Shown here one piece after another: positions 7,871 to 17,554 of a DNA stretch of 64,000 nucleotides. A model generated the notes under the pieces. That model was not told the origin of the DNA. It did no database searches and worked only from the letters and a program-made list of their open reading frames with translations. The DNA lies in assembly GCA_017547165.1 (NCBI GenBank), contig JAFYQK010000025.1:1-64000 (forward strand). Direction: 5' to 3'. Position numbers and translations under genes: made by a program. Position 1 is the stretch's first letter, and each line of letters starts with the position of its first letter. The stretch comes from Bacteroidaceae bacterium. Lineage in GTDB: Bacteria; Bacteroidota; Bacteroidia; Bacteroidales; Bacteroidaceae.

Positions 7871-9805
7871 ATGACATATACAAATGTGTCGTGGGACGAT
7901 TTCGTTCAGTGCCTGGCATACGACCGGGAGAGTATGACCGATGAGGCATGGGAAACATATATTGAGCAATTGGAGTGGCTCCACTCGCACCCTCTTAATA
8001 TCAATGCCGCCACACCCGAGGAGATGGCGCTGGTGCCCTTTCTCACTCCTGCACAGATTGAGGCTATTCAGGCTTATGTGCATCTCGACGGACCAATGAA
8101 ATCCTTGGGAGAACTTGCACTTATTCCAGCTCTTGATAGCGAAACACGCAAGGTCTTGCCACTCTTTTTCGTTGCAGGGCAAGAGGCAAGGCAAACTGGG
8201 AGCAAGACTTCCGTTAGAGATTATTTCAAAGGAATGAGCAATTCCGTCGACACACGCATCGACATCCCCATGTACTACCGGCGCGGTTATCAGACTGGAG
8301 CCTACAAAAACAATCCTATCTACAACCGCATCCGATGGGCCCTGGATAGCAGACACATCATGCTTGGTGCGCACCTGAAGAAAGACCCCGGCGAGGGTTT
8401 CTACGATAGTTGGGGCGGATACCTGATGCTTAAAAACAAGGGCATCGTTCAATCGGCAATCTTGGGAGATTATCGCGCCGGATGGGGCGAGGGATTGGTT
8501 ATAAGCCGAGGCTCTTCGTCGGGCAAAAGCAACCTGATGAGTGGCACCAGTCAAGGCGTGCGCCCTATGACAGGACTCTCCGAAAGTGGTTTTCTTCGCG
8601 GTTTTGCCATAACACTTGCGCAAGAGGATTCGGATTGGAAGGATAAGAATGGGGTCTCCCTCTCGGGCACCCTGTTCGGTTCGTACAAATCAATCGATGC
8701 AACCCTTAACGATGCAGGAGAAATTCAAACCATTGTCGAGAACGGAAACCACCGTACGGAAACGGAATTAAAGAAAAAGAACAATGCGAGCTTTGCCCTG
8801 CTTGGCGCCCATGTGGGGGCAAGTTACAGGCATTTTCATTTTGGTGTGAGCGGTTACTGGCAATACTTCAATCGCCCGCTTTCTCCTGGCACCAACGAAT
8901 ATCGCAAATGGTATCCTCGCGGCCAACACTTTGGCGTGATAGGTCTGTATGGCAACTACAGCTACTACAAATGGACCGTTGGCACCGAAGTGGCATATAG
9001 CTTCGAGAACAATGGCATCGCCGTTCTGGGCAAAGCGCATTGGCTGATAAACCGCAACTGGAAAGTTGGCATGCTTGGCCGATACTACGACCATCGCTAT
9101 TACTCATTTCAAGCGGCGGCAATAGGCGAAAATTCGCGGGTACAGAACGAGACTGGTGTCATGTTTCGAATAGAGGGTTCCCTTTGGCGAGGGATACATC
9201 TCACGGCCTTTGCCGACTTTTTTGCCGACTTTTGGCCACGATATGGAATGACGACTTCAAGTCAGGGTCAGGAATTTATGCTCGAAGCAAGATACGAGCC
9301 TTCCGTCTCAAACACAATCTCTGTCCGATACCAAATGAAGCGAAAAGCAACTAACGACATTATCCTTCCTTTGCATAGAACAAAGGTGCAATGGACATTC
9401 CTTCCCCAGGAAAATTGGAAACTGCAAACCACCGGCGCCGTGCATTTCTCTCCCACCCTACAAACCGGTTTTGGCATCAGTCAAACGGCACATTTCACCA
9501 CATTAAAGACCAAAGCTCTACACCTGGGTGTTATGGCGGGATACTTCAATGCACCCGACTATGCCACACGCATCTACATCTACGAACCATCGCTCTGGAA
9601 CAGTTCCTCGTCGTACTCCTATTATGGTCATGGTATTCGCATTGCAAGCACCGTCAGATACATGTTCCCCAAATCGCATTGGACCATAGAACTGAAATAC
9701 TCTCTGACCCATATGTTCGACCGCAACACTATGTCGTCTGGCATGCAGGAGATTCTCTCACCCTCGCGAAACGATATTTCCATACAATTGCGTATGAAGT
9801 ATTAG
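7871..9805 (+). CDS. Helix-hairpin-helix plus outer-membrane-barrel-like protein
   Basis: 644 aa from the first ATG after tRNA-Leu. Residues about 43-85 (LNINAATPEEM, LTPAQIEAIQAYV, MKSLGELALIPAL) form a ComEA-like helix-hairpin-helix region. From about residue 110 to the end there are many alternating aromatic/polar strands with Trp, Tyr and Gly, ending in RNDISIQLRMKY, which looks like a surface beta-barrel. Such Bacteroidales proteins normally carry a signal peptide; none is encoded between the tRNA (ends 7844) and this ATG. The frame stays open upstream through the tRNA to 7571, including a signal-like stretch from the ATG at 7637. The gene may be 5'-truncated or its start misread. Function is not known to me. 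Confidence 0.7.
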   Translation: MTYTNVSWDDFVQCLAYDRESMTDEAWETYIEQLEWLHSHPLNINAATPEEMALVPFLTPAQIEAIQAYVHLDGPMKSLGELALIPALDSETRKVLPLFFVAGQEARQTGSKTSVRDYFKGMSNSVDTRIDIPMYYRRGYQTGAYKNNPIYNRIRWALDSRHIMLGAHLKKDPGEGFYDSWGGYLMLKNKGIVQSAILGDYRAGWGEGLVISRGSSSGKSNLMSGTSQGVRPMTGLSESGFLRGFAITLAQEDSDWKDKNGVSLSGTLFGSYKSIDATLNDAGEIQTIVENGNHRTETELKKKNNASFALLGAHVGASYRHFHFGVSGYWQYFNRPLSPGTNEYRKWYPRGQHFGVIGLYGNYSYYKWTVGTEVAYSFENNGIAVLGKAHWLINRNWKVGMLGRYYDHRYYSFQAAAIGENSRVQNETGVMFRIEGSLWRGIHLTAFADFFADFWPRYGMTTSSQGQEFMLEARYEPSVSNTISVRYQMKRKATNDIILPLHRTKVQWTFLPQENWKLQTTGAVHFSPTLQTGFGISQTAHFTTLKTKALHLGVMAGYFNAPDYATRIYIYEPSLWNSSSSYSYYGHGIRIASTVRYMFPKSHWTIELKYSLTHMFDRNTMSSGMQEILSPSRNDISIQLRMKY

Positions 9806-10012
9806 ACGGTCGCCCCCCAAAAAGGAGGGAGGATACAAAGAGATTGCAACAGTATATCACTACTGTCCCATTAAAATTGGGGAACGTTCTTTGAAATTAT
9901 TGAAATATAGTTAGTTATTGAGTTTTTTCGAGCGCAACAATTTGAAATTATAAATTTGCAGTCATATAACTATTGACCGTGTGTTGTCTCGACAATTGTC
10001 GGGATGCGAGAG

Positions 10013-10720
10013 TTAGTTATGCACCAATGTGCCGATATCTTCGCCCTCGATGACTTTCTTGAGATTGCCCACGATGTCCATATTGAAGACATAGATGGGG
10101 AGATCGTTCTGCATGCACATGGCGGTGGCGGTGATGTCCATAACCTTAAGACCTTTGGCAATGACATCCTGGTAGGTGATCTCCTGGAATTTTGTTGCGG
10201 TGGGATCCTTCTCGGGGTCGGCGGTGTAGATGCCGTCAACACGGGTTCCCTTGAGCATAACATCGGCTTCAATCTCTATGCCACGCAAAGAAGAACCGGT
10301 GTCGGTGGTGAAGTAGGGCGAACCGGTGCCGGCACTCATGATGACAACCTCGCCATTCTCCATAGCCTCAATGGCTTTCCACTTGGTATAGAACTCGCCA
10401 ATGGGTTCCATGCGGATGGCGGTGAGGACACGGTTCTTCTGACCGATAGCACCTAGAGCGCTGCTCAATGCAAGAGAGTTGATAACGGTGGCACACATGC
10501 CCATCTGGTCGCCCTTGACGCGATCGAATCCTTTGCCTGCACCTGTCAAACCACGGAAGATGTTTCCGCCACCGATGACAATGCCTATCTGTATGCCCAT
10601 TTCGGCTATTTCCTTAATTTGACGGGCATAATCGTTAAGGCGCTCTACATTGATACCTTGTTTCTGTTCGCCGGCAAGACTCTCGCCTGAGAGTTTCAAC
10701 AAAATACGATTGAATTTCAT
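10013..10720 (-). CDS. pyrH: UMP kinase
   Basis: Phosphorylates UMP to UDP with ATP in pyrimidine nucleotide synthesis. 235 aa, the standard length of the hexameric bacterial enzyme. Amino-acid-kinase fold features are the N-terminal LLKLSGESLAG, GIVIGGGNIFRG, RVKGDQMGMCATVINSLAL, GTGSPYFTTDTGSSLRGIEIEADVMLKGT and DGIYTADPEKDPTA. It is last in the operon beginning at dnaE, 35 nt after birA. Downstream there is a short palindrome (CGACAATTGTCG at 9990-10001) before the convergent gene. Confidence 0.96.
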   Translation of the reverse strand: MKFNRILLKLSGESLAGEQKQGINVERLNDYARQIKEIAEMGIQIGIVIGGGNIFRGLTGAGKGFDRVKGDQMGMCATVINSLALSSALGAIGQKNRVLTAIRMEPIGEFYTKWKAIEAMENGEVVIMSAGTGSPYFTTDTGSSLRGIEIEADVMLKGTRVDGIYTADPEKDPTATKFQEITYQDVIAKGLKVMDITATAMCMQNDLPIYVFNMDIVGNLKKVIEGEDIGTLVHN

Positions 10721-10755
10721 AGCTCTTTTCTTATAGTGATTTTTTTGTATTGTTA

Positions 10756-11496
10756 TTACCTTGAAAGTTGGACCTCCTTGAAGGCATAGCGGCGCTCCCG
10801 TCCTGCCTCGTCGATGATAACGATATGTCCGTCGGGCAAGACATGCGAGATGTGCCCAGAGAACTGTCCGTGGTTGTCGCGGAACATGCTCTTCACTCCC
10901 TTAAGATAGAGATTGTTGTGATACTCTATGCGGATGGGGTCGTATTCGCCCCTCTGTATCAGGGTGTAGCAGGTCATAAAGTGGTGCATGATAGTGTGGA
11001 GAAGCGGTTGGAGAGGGATTGCCTGATGCAAGTGCAAGCGCATGGATGTTGCCGGTGCCACCAACCCTTCGGGGAAGGTTGTTTGGTTGACATTGATGCC
11101 CGACCCTATCACCGAACGCCCTACATACTTGCCCATAAGAGCATTCTCAATAAGGGTACCGCATATTTTCTCGCCATGACAATAAATATCGTTGGGCCAC
11201 TTTACGCTGATATCATCGAGGTGCTCGTCAAGAGTCTTTTTTATGGAGAGTGCCATTGCCTGACTCAGGACAAAAGCATCGGTTGCCTTGAGGTTTTCGG
11301 GCATGAGCAAGATGCTGAAAAGCAGATTCTGACCCTTGTCGCTATGCCAGACATTGCCTACCTGTCCCCTACCCTTTGTCTGAAAATCGGCAGAGACAAC
11401 GGTAACAGGAGCAATAGGATTCAACGAACGCAGATAGTCGTTGGTAGAATCCAATTCGTCGAAATGTTTATATTCCAATTCCTGGGCGAAAGGCAT
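10756..11496 (-). CDS. birA: Biotin--[acetyl-CoA-carboxylase] ligase
   Basis: Attaches biotin to the biotin carboxyl carrier subunit. The 246-aa form starting MPFAQELEYKHFDELDSTND is chosen because longer starts would push far into yraN; this start still overlaps yraN by 29 nt. Visible motifs are LDSTNDYLR, the biotinyl-AMP loop TKGRGQVGNVWHS (a variant of GRGRxGR), SVKWPNDIY with the catalytic Lys, and SVIGSGINVNQ. There is no N-terminal DNA-binding domain, so it is a monofunctional ligase and not a repressor. A C-terminal SH3-like part follows (HISHVLPDGHIVIID). Confidence 0.93.
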   Translation of the reverse strand: MPFAQELEYKHFDELDSTNDYLRSLNPIAPVTVVSADFQTKGRGQVGNVWHSDKGQNLLFSILLMPENLKATDAFVLSQAMALSIKKTLDEHLDDISVKWPNDIYCHGEKICGTLIENALMGKYVGRSVIGSGINVNQTTFPEGLVAPATSMRLHLHQAIPLQPLLHTIMHHFMTCYTLIQRGEYDPIRIEYHNNLYLKGVKSMFRDNHGQFSGHISHVLPDGHIVIIDEAGRERRYAFKEVQLSR

Positions 11497-11836
11497 GTTC
11501 GTAGTGCTTGATATAGGGTTTGTCGGGAGTGCCAGTGATGGTGATGACATCAAATCGGACACTTGAGTCTATCATATTGCACCGCAGGTAGGCATCGGCG
11601 GCAAGAACAAGGCGATGCATCTTTTGACGGGTTATGGCATCTTCGGGGCGAGCATAGAAATTATTGTTTCGGGCCTTAACCTCGACAAAAACCAACTCGT
11701 CACCTTGCCGGGCAACGATATCTATCTCTTTATGTCCGCTACGCCAATTGCGGTTCAGGATGAGATAACCCTTGCGACGGAGATATTCTACGGCAAGTTC
11801 CTCGCCTTGCAAACCAAAGTCGTTGTGGTAGGCCAT
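11468..11836 (-). CDS. yraN: YraN family (UPF0102) endonuclease-fold protein
   Basis: 122 aa. It has the restriction-endonuclease-like core of the UPF0102 family: LGLQGEELAVEYLRRKGY-type opening, NWRSGHKEIDIVARQGDELVFVEVKAR (the E-D-ExK pattern) and the ITRQKMHRLVLAADAYL helix. Its molecular role is not settled. It starts 6 nt after the tadA stop and overlaps birA, so translation is probably coupled along the dnaE-pyrH operon. Confidence 0.92.
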   Translation of the reverse strand: MAYHNDFGLQGEELAVEYLRRKGYLILNRNWRSGHKEIDIVARQGDELVFVEVKARNNNFYARPEDAITRQKMHRLVLAADAYLRCNMIDSSVRFDVITITGTPDKPYIKHYEHAFRPGIGI

Positions 11837-11842
11837 TGTGGG

Positions 11843-12274
11843 TTAGCGTTTTTTCTGGAAGAAGTTCTTCATCAACGAAGCGCACTCTTCTTGCAACACA
11901 CCGCCAACAAGTTCACATCTTGGGTGCAGGGCCTGGGGAGCGAAGTTGAGGAAACCGCGCTTCTCGTCGGCGGCACCATAGACCACCCTTGATATCTGGC
12001 TCCAGCCCAGAGCACCGGCACACATGATGCAGGGCTCTACGGTGACATACAGGGTGCAATCCTTCAGGTACTTGCCACCCAAATACTCTGCGGCGGCTGT
12101 GATGGCCTGCATCTCGGCATGCGCCGTGACATCGTGCAAGCGCTCGGTGAGGTTGTGTCCCCGAGCTATTATCTTACCTTGACACACGATGACGGCACCA
12201 ATGGGTATTTCACCCTCTGCAAGAGCCTGATGCGCTTGCAGAAGGGCTTGTCGCATATACTGTTCGTCGGTCAT
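11843..12274 (-). CDS. tadA: tRNA-specific adenosine-34 deaminase
   Basis: Converts A34 to inosine in tRNA-Arg(ACG). 143 aa with the zinc deaminase signature: HAEMQAI (His52, catalytic Glu54) and PCIMCAGA (Cys82, Cys85). The N-terminal YMRQALLQAHQALAEGEIPIGAVIV and SRVVYGAADEKRGF are standard. The start codon overlaps the stop of the upstream 105-aa gene by 4 nt (ATGA), indicating translational coupling. Confidence 0.95.
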   Translation of the reverse strand: MTDEQYMRQALLQAHQALAEGEIPIGAVIVCQGKIIARGHNLTERLHDVTAHAEMQAITAAAEYLGGKYLKDCTLYVTVEPCIMCAGALGWSQISRVVYGAADEKRGFLNFAPQALHPRCELVGGVLQEECASLMKNFFQKKR

Positions 12275-12588
12275 TCCTGTGTTTCCCAGAACTCCAGTTG
12301 TCCGTCAACAATCCAACGGACATCCTCTGCCTCGAAATTACCGATTTTCTCCTTCTTTGCCTGCTTTACCATAAAGTCAGCAGCCTCCTCGATGTCAATC
12401 TCTACCTCCTCGTCCTCGTTGTCGAGCAAAGATGTTGACTCGCAATATTCGGCAAAAGCATCAAGGAAATAGTACAGGTCGTCCTCAGTGAATTTCTCCT
12501 TAACCTCCTGTGGCAAATAACCCTGGATGAACTCTACGGTTTGGCGGTCTTCTTCGGCAAAAAGAAGTTCTTCATTAAACTCACTCAT
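12271..12588 (-). CDS. Conserved acidic hypothetical protein
   Basis: 105 aa, strongly acidic (for example DNEDEEVEIDIEEAADFM), without signal peptide or membrane segment, so probably cytoplasmic. It is predicted mostly helical, with aromatic residues in DDLYYFLDAFAEYCES and DVRWIVDGQLEFWE. I do not recognise a characterised family. It lies between trxA (25 nt) and tadA (4-nt overlap) in the dnaE operon. Confidence 0.75.
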   Translation of the reverse strand: MSEFNEELLFAEEDRQTVEFIQGYLPQEVKEKFTEDDLYYFLDAFAEYCESTSLLDNEDEEVEIDIEEAADFMVKQAKKEKIGNFEAEDVRWIVDGQLEFWETQE

Positions 12589-12613
12589 AACTATTGAAAT
12601 TGATGTGTGTGTG

Positions 12614-12928
12614 TTACAAAATGTTCTTCAGTTTCTCCTCGAGAACGGCCTTGGTGCAAGCACCTACCTGCTTGTCAACAACCTCGCCATTCTTGATGAA
12701 CAGGATGGTTGGAATGTTGCGCACGCCAAAACGGGTGGGGAGGTCTTCGTCTTCCTCGATATCACACTTACCGATGATAGCCTGGTCGGCATACTCCTCT
12801 GAAAGTTGCTCTACAAGTGGAGCGACACGCTTGCAGGGACCACACCATGTTGCCCAGAAGTCCAAAACCACAGGCTTGCCTAATGCTACCAACTCCTCGA
12901 AATTTGCGCTGTTAATAATCTGTGCCAT
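12614..12928 (-). CDS. trxA: Thioredoxin
   Basis: 104 aa, the classical length. The redox motif WCGPCK (Cys29, Cys32) follows strand VVLDFWATW, and the cis-Pro segment RNIPTILFIKNGEVVDKQVGA is intact. There is no signal peptide, so it is cytoplasmic and reduces disulfides in ribonucleotide reductase, peroxiredoxins and similar partners. It lies 39 nt after dnaE. Confidence 0.96.
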   Translation of the reverse strand: MAQIINSANFEELVALGKPVVLDFWATWCGPCKRVAPLVEQLSEEYADQAIIGKCDIEEDEDLPTRFGVRNIPTILFIKNGEVVDKQVGACTKAVLEEKLKNIL

Positions 12929-12967
12929 AAATCTTATTCTCTTTTTTAAAATTGTTAAAACTCTGTT

Positions 12968-15900
12968 TTAATTTAAATCGTACTCGATAAACTCCCTGCT
13001 TCGAAGGAAGTCCATCAAAGTTCTTGTAACATTTATCCTCAGGTTAGCAGGCTTCATGGTAACAGAATAGCCGTCAGGATTATGAAAGACTATCTCCAGA
13101 AACACTTTGCCAGGTTCCTGCTTAATTATTTCGCCGAGCGTGAGAACGGTTTCCTCATCCAAACTGTCGGCCTTGATATGGATGGTGAGTTTCTGTATGA
13201 GGTCGTCCTTCACATCACTCAGATATTGGATGTTGCCTATGGAAATCTGAACCCTGGAAGGGTCAAATCTGCCAGGTTGCACACTGCCCGTGATGTAGAG
13301 CGTGCTACCCTCCATCATATAACCGCCCCACTTGGGCCAGTCCTGACCCCACAAGGGAATCTCGCCCTGTCCGCTATAGTCCTCGATAGTGACAATGCCA
13401 TATCCCGAACCGCGCTTGCTGATACCGGTGCGAACACCGGTGACGATACCGCCCAAAGTGAACTCACAATTGACCATATGAGAGGGGTCGGCCAAGTCTG
13501 CGGCATGCATATTGCAAATGTCGTTTATTATCACCGCATACTCGTCTAAAGGATGCGCCGAGAGGTAGACTCCCACGAGTTCCTTCTCGCGATTGAGACG
13601 CTCCAAAGCGCTCCAACTTTCGGCCGGCGGAATGGGAGGAGTAGTAACCTCGACCATGTCGGCACCGAAAAGCGAATACTCGGCCTCCATCATGCTTTGC
13701 TGATAACTGTTGCCATAACGGGTGAGGGTATCAAGAAATAACTCTCCCTTGGCATTTGCTGCCAGGAACTGTTCGCGACGAATTTGGTTCTTGAAAGAAT
13801 CGAAGGCTCCGCTAATGGCAAGGCACTCCAGACCACTCCTCTTGACAGACGACATGGGTACGCGCTGAACAAAGTCGAAAATATCCTTGTAAGGACCGTT
13901 TTTCTCCCTCTCGTAGACAATGGCCTCGGCGGCCGATTCTCCCAGTCCCTTGATGGCCATAAGACCAAAGCGTATCTGCGACTTGGAATTAACACCAAAG
14001 TTGGTATGCGACTCGTTTACATCGGGTCCCATAACCTCTATCTTCAAAGCCTTACATTCGTCGAGGAGTTTGGTTATTTCCTTGATATCGTCCTTACGAC
14101 GAGTCAGCAAGGCCGCCATGAATTCGGCAGGATAATGCGCCTTGAGGTAAGCTGTCTGGTATGCCACCCAGGAGTAGCATGCGGCATGAGATTTATTGAA
14201 GGCATAGGAAGCAAACTTCTCCCAGTCGCCCCAAATCTTCTCCAGAATCTTGGGATCGTGACCGTTGCGCACTCCGCCCTCGATGAACTTGGGTTTCATG
14301 GCATCAACAATGTCCTTCTTCTTCTTACCCATTGCCTTACGCAAGGCATCGCTCTCGCCACGGGTGAAGTCGGCCAAAAGACGACTGAGAAGCATCACCT
14401 GCTCCTGATATACCGTAATGCCATAGGTGTCCTTCAGGTACTTCTCCATAATGGGAAGGTCGTATTTTATCTCCTCCTGACCATTCTTACGGGCAATGAA
14501 CGAAGGTATGTAGTCCATAGGACCAGGACGATAGAGGGCATTCATGGCAATGAGGTCTTCGAAAACGGTGGGGCGAAGTTCCTTGAGATACTTCTGCATA
14601 CCTGCCGACTCGAACTGGAAAGTGCCAATAGTACGCCCCTCCTGATAGAGTTTATAGGTGAGCTCGTCATCGATAGGAAGGTTATCCGGGTCGATATCTA
14701 CGCCATGCGCTTCCTTGATGACACGACAAGCCTCCTTCATCTCCGACAAGGTCTTCAGTCCGAGGAAGTCCATCTTGATAAGTCCTGTTGACTCGATGAC
14801 ATGGCCATCGTATTGTGTCACCGCCGTCTTCTCGCCAGGGAAATCGGGGTCGTCGGCAGTACTCACCGGCACATGCTCCGAGATAGGATCTCGGCAGATG
14901 ATGAATCCGCATGCATGGATACCAGTGCCACGGATATTACCCTCGAGCATACGTGCATACTTTATTGTATTTGCCAGCACTGGATCGGAGCTTGCCTCGG
15001 CCTGTTGCAACTCGACGGTGCATTTGATGGCATTGGTGAGGTTCATCTTCAAATCCTTACCCTCATAATTCAACCTATCGGGAATGGCCTTACACAAAGC
15101 GTTAGCCTTGTCCAGGGGAAGCTTCTCGATGCGCGCCACATCCTTGATGCTGTTCTTGGTTGCCATGGTGGAGTATGTGATGATATGGGCACAATTTTCC
15201 TTGCCATATTTATCCACAACCCATTGCAAAACCTTGCCTCGGCCGTCGTCGTCGAAGTCGGTATCGATATCAGGCAACGAAATACGGTCGGGATTCAGGA
15301 AACGCTCGAACAGAAGGTCGTACTTCATGGGGTCGAGGCGCGTGATTCCCAAGCAATATGCCACCACACTTCCAGCGGCGGAACCACGACCAGGACCAAC
15401 CCACACGCCTAACTCGTTGCGGGCAGAGTTGATGAAGTCCTGCACTATGAGGAAGTAACCAGGGAAACCCATCGTCTTCATTATGTGCAGCTCAAACCTA
15501 ATTCGGTCGTCAACATCCTTGGAGAGTTCTTCTCCGTATAATTTTCTTGCTCCCTCGTAGGCCAAATAACCAAGGTGATCGGCCTCGAGCTTTATGCGAT
15601 ACAATCGGTCGATGCCTCCCAGTTTGGATATCTTCTTCTCGCCTTCGTCGCGTGGCATAGGATTTTCTCCGTTTTCATCGCTGGTGAACTCGCGGAACAA
15701 GTCCTCGGTGGTATAGCGTTGGCGCCATAGTTCCTCGGTGCCGAACTCCTCCGGAATGGGGAAAAGGGGCATGATGGGATTGGAGTCGAGGTTGTAGGTC
15801 TCTACCTTGTCCAGAATCTCTATAGTGTTGGACAACACCTCGGGGATGTCGGCAAAAACCTCGTTCATCTCCTCGCGTGTCTTAAACCATTCCTGTTTGG

Positions 15901-16681
15901 TATAGAGCATACGGGTAGGGTCGTTCAGATCCTTGTTAGTGGAAAGGCAAAGCAAGTGATCATGAGCCTCGGCATTTTCCTCATCAACAAAATGACTATC
16001 GTTGGTGGCAACTACCTTGACACCCAGTTCCTGTGCCAGTTCGAGCAGAATGGCATTAACCTTTTGCTGGAGGGGGTAAACCTCACGATTGGCACGCTGA
16101 CGGGGGTCCTTGACCTTGTGACGCTGAACCTCAAGGTAATAATCGTCGCCCCAGATATTCTTAAACCAATTTATTGACTGGCGAGTTCCTTCGATGTCTC
16201 CCGCCATAATCTTCTTCGGAATCTCTCCACCCAAACAAGCCGAACAGATTATCAGACCCTCGTGAAACTGCTCCAAATCCTTGTGGTCGGTGCGAGGACG
16301 CATATAATATCCATCCACCCAGGAACGACTCACAAGCTTTATAAGATTCTTGTAGCCCACCTCGTTCTTTGCCAAAACAATAAGGTGCCAACCGCTTTGG
16401 TCGACCTTGCCCTCGCGCAATGATTTATCGCCTCGACGAGCAACATACATCTCGCATCCGAATATGGGTTTAAATGGTTCGAGCCCCTCCTTTTTGCGCT
16501 TTCCGTTTACCTTGACGCAATAATCAAAATATTCCTTGATGCCAAACATATTGCCGTGGTCGGTAACAGCCATTCCGCGCATTCCGTTTGCTATTGCCTT
16601 GTCTACCAAACGCGATATGCTGGCCTGTCCGTCCAACAACGAGTATTGTGTATGAACATGAAGATGAACAAAATCCTCCAT
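12968..16681 (-). CDS. dnaE: DNA polymerase III alpha subunit
   Basis: Replicative polymerase subunit, 1237 aa. The N-terminal PHP domain begins FVHLHVHTQYSLLDGQAS and contains AVTDHGNMFG. The palm contains VGPGRGSAAGSVVAYCLGIT and the catalytic LPDIDTDF (about 470-476), with another palm motif GLIKMDFLGLKTL. Fingers (RPGPMDYIPSFIARKNG, YQEQVMLL) are followed by a helix-hairpin-helix (LMAIKGLGESAAEAIV) and an OB-fold (FTLGGIVTGVRTGISKRGSGYGIVTIEDYSGQ-type region). No inserted exonuclease motif is seen, so proofreading would come from a separate subunit. It is the first gene of the operon running to pyrH. Confidence 0.97.
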   Translation of the reverse strand: MEDFVHLHVHTQYSLLDGQASISRLVDKAIANGMRGMAVTDHGNMFGIKEYFDYCVKVNGKRKKEGLEPFKPIFGCEMYVARRGDKSLREGKVDQSGWHLIVLAKNEVGYKNLIKLVSRSWVDGYYMRPRTDHKDLEQFHEGLIICSACLGGEIPKKIMAGDIEGTRQSINWFKNIWGDDYYLEVQRHKVKDPRQRANREVYPLQQKVNAILLELAQELGVKVVATNDSHFVDEENAEAHDHLLCLSTNKDLNDPTRMLYTKQEWFKTREEMNEVFADIPEVLSNTIEILDKVETYNLDSNPIMPLFPIPEEFGTEELWRQRYTTEDLFREFTSDENGENPMPRDEGEKKISKLGGIDRLYRIKLEADHLGYLAYEGARKLYGEELSKDVDDRIRFELHIMKTMGFPGYFLIVQDFINSARNELGVWVGPGRGSAAGSVVAYCLGITRLDPMKYDLLFERFLNPDRISLPDIDTDFDDDGRGKVLQWVVDKYGKENCAHIITYSTMATKNSIKDVARIEKLPLDKANALCKAIPDRLNYEGKDLKMNLTNAIKCTVELQQAEASSDPVLANTIKYARMLEGNIRGTGIHACGFIICRDPISEHVPVSTADDPDFPGEKTAVTQYDGHVIESTGLIKMDFLGLKTLSEMKEACRVIKEAHGVDIDPDNLPIDDELTYKLYQEGRTIGTFQFESAGMQKYLKELRPTVFEDLIAMNALYRPGPMDYIPSFIARKNGQEEIKYDLPIMEKYLKDTYGITVYQEQVMLLSRLLADFTRGESDALRKAMGKKKKDIVDAMKPKFIEGGVRNGHDPKILEKIWGDWEKFASYAFNKSHAACYSWVAYQTAYLKAHYPAEFMAALLTRRKDDIKEITKLLDECKALKIEVMGPDVNESHTNFGVNSKSQIRFGLMAIKGLGESAAEAIVYEREKNGPYKDIFDFVQRVPMSSVKRSGLECLAISGAFDSFKNQIRREQFLAANAKGELFLDTLTRYGNSYQQSMMEAEYSLFGADMVEVTTPPIPPAESWSALERLNREKELVGVYLSAHPLDEYAVIINDICNMHAADLADPSHMVNCEFTLGGIVTGVRTGISKRGSGYGIVTIEDYSGQGEIPLWGQDWPKWGGYMMEGSTLYITGSVQPGRFDPSRVQISIGNIQYLSDVKDDLIQKLTIHIKADSLDEETVLTLGEIIKQEPGKVFLEIVFHNPDGYSVTMKPANLRINVTRTLMDFLRSREFIEYDLN

Positions 16682-16826
16682 TTAAACCCTGTCTGTTAAA
16701 TATTTTACGCCCTAAAGTTAGTGCAAAATCCTTATACCACACTATTCATTTTATATTTTTAACTACTATTTTGACACTATTCGGCAAAAAAACGCCACAA
16801 AGAACTATATTCTAATTTATTTTTTA

Positions 16827-16834
16827 TATCTTTG
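16827..16834 (+). promoter_or_regulatory. -7 promoter box for psd-pssA-tsaE
   Basis: TATCTTTG matches TAnnTTTG. Transcription would start near 16841, 15 nt before the psd ATG at 16856. The longer TTG-initiated reading at 16832 would overlap the promoter and is unlikely. Confidence 0.55.
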
Positions 16835-16855
16835 TTGGGAAAATATAATTTAACT

Positions 16856-17554
16856 ATGGGAAAAAGACTTCGTAAGCTAAAGAAAATACGTATCCACCAC
16901 GAAGGTACAAGTACTCTGATTTTTGGAGGTATAGCACTTGTCATTTTGAACGCATTGGTGTATTTCCTTTGCACTCCGGAATGCCTTATTGCAAGCTATA
17001 TCCTCATGGGAATATCCCTGGTGGTGTATCTTGTTTTGCTAAACTTTTTCCAGTGCCCCATCAGACACTACGAGGATGATGACACCAAAGGCCTGATCAT
17101 AGCTCCCGCCGATGGAAAGATTGTTGTTATCGAGGAAGTTGAGGAGAACGAATATTTCCACGATCGCCGACTGATGGTGAGCATCTTTATGAACCTGTTT
17201 AATGTGCATGCCAACTGGACTCCTTGCGATGGCAAGGTAAAATTAGTACGTCATCACAACGGTCGTTTCAAAGCTGCATGGTTACCTAAAGCAAGCACCG
17301 AGAACGAGCGAAGCACCGTTGTCATCACCACATCAAATGGCACCGATATTCTGGTGCGCCAGATTGCCGGTGCTATGGCACGTCGTATTGTTACCTACCT
17401 TCAGGAGGGCGACACTTGCGAAATTGATGAGCACATGGGGTTCATCAAACTTGGCAGCCGTGTGGACATCTATTTGCCCGTAGGCACCAAGGTGAATGTA
17501 GAATTGGGTCAGCGCACTAAGGGTAACGAAACCATCATTGCACGTCTATCATGA
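16856..17554 (+). CDS. psd: Phosphatidylserine decarboxylase
   Basis: Converts phosphatidylserine to phosphatidylethanolamine. 232 aa, the short Psd type. Two membrane segments near the N-terminus (about 20-60) precede the catalytic domain with [25 protein letters not shown] and the self-cleavage site FIKLGSR, where Ser201 becomes the pyruvoyl group. Its stop overlaps the pssA start by 4 nt, linking the two consecutive steps of phosphatidylethanolamine synthesis. Confidence 0.95.
   Translation: MGKRLRKLKKIRIHHEGTSTLIFGGIALVILNALVYFLCTPECLIASYILMGISLVVYLVLLNFFQCPIRHYEDDDTKGLIIAPADGKIVVIEEVEENEYFHDRRLMVSIFMNLFNVHANWTPCDGKVKLVRHHNGRFKAAWLPKASTENERSTVVITTSNGTDILVRQIAGAMARRIVTYLQEGDTCEIDEHMGFIKLGSRVDIYLPVGTKVNVELGQRTKGNETIIARLS

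Noticed and set aside
9806..10012. Insertion-sequence remnant after the barrel gene
   Set aside because: The AT-rich gap looks unlike its neighbours, but I found no terminal inverted repeats, duplication or transposase fragment.
13784..14791. 335-codon plus-strand ORF opposite dnaE
   Set aside because: Antisense to conserved polymerase motifs, with no promoter and no family resemblance.
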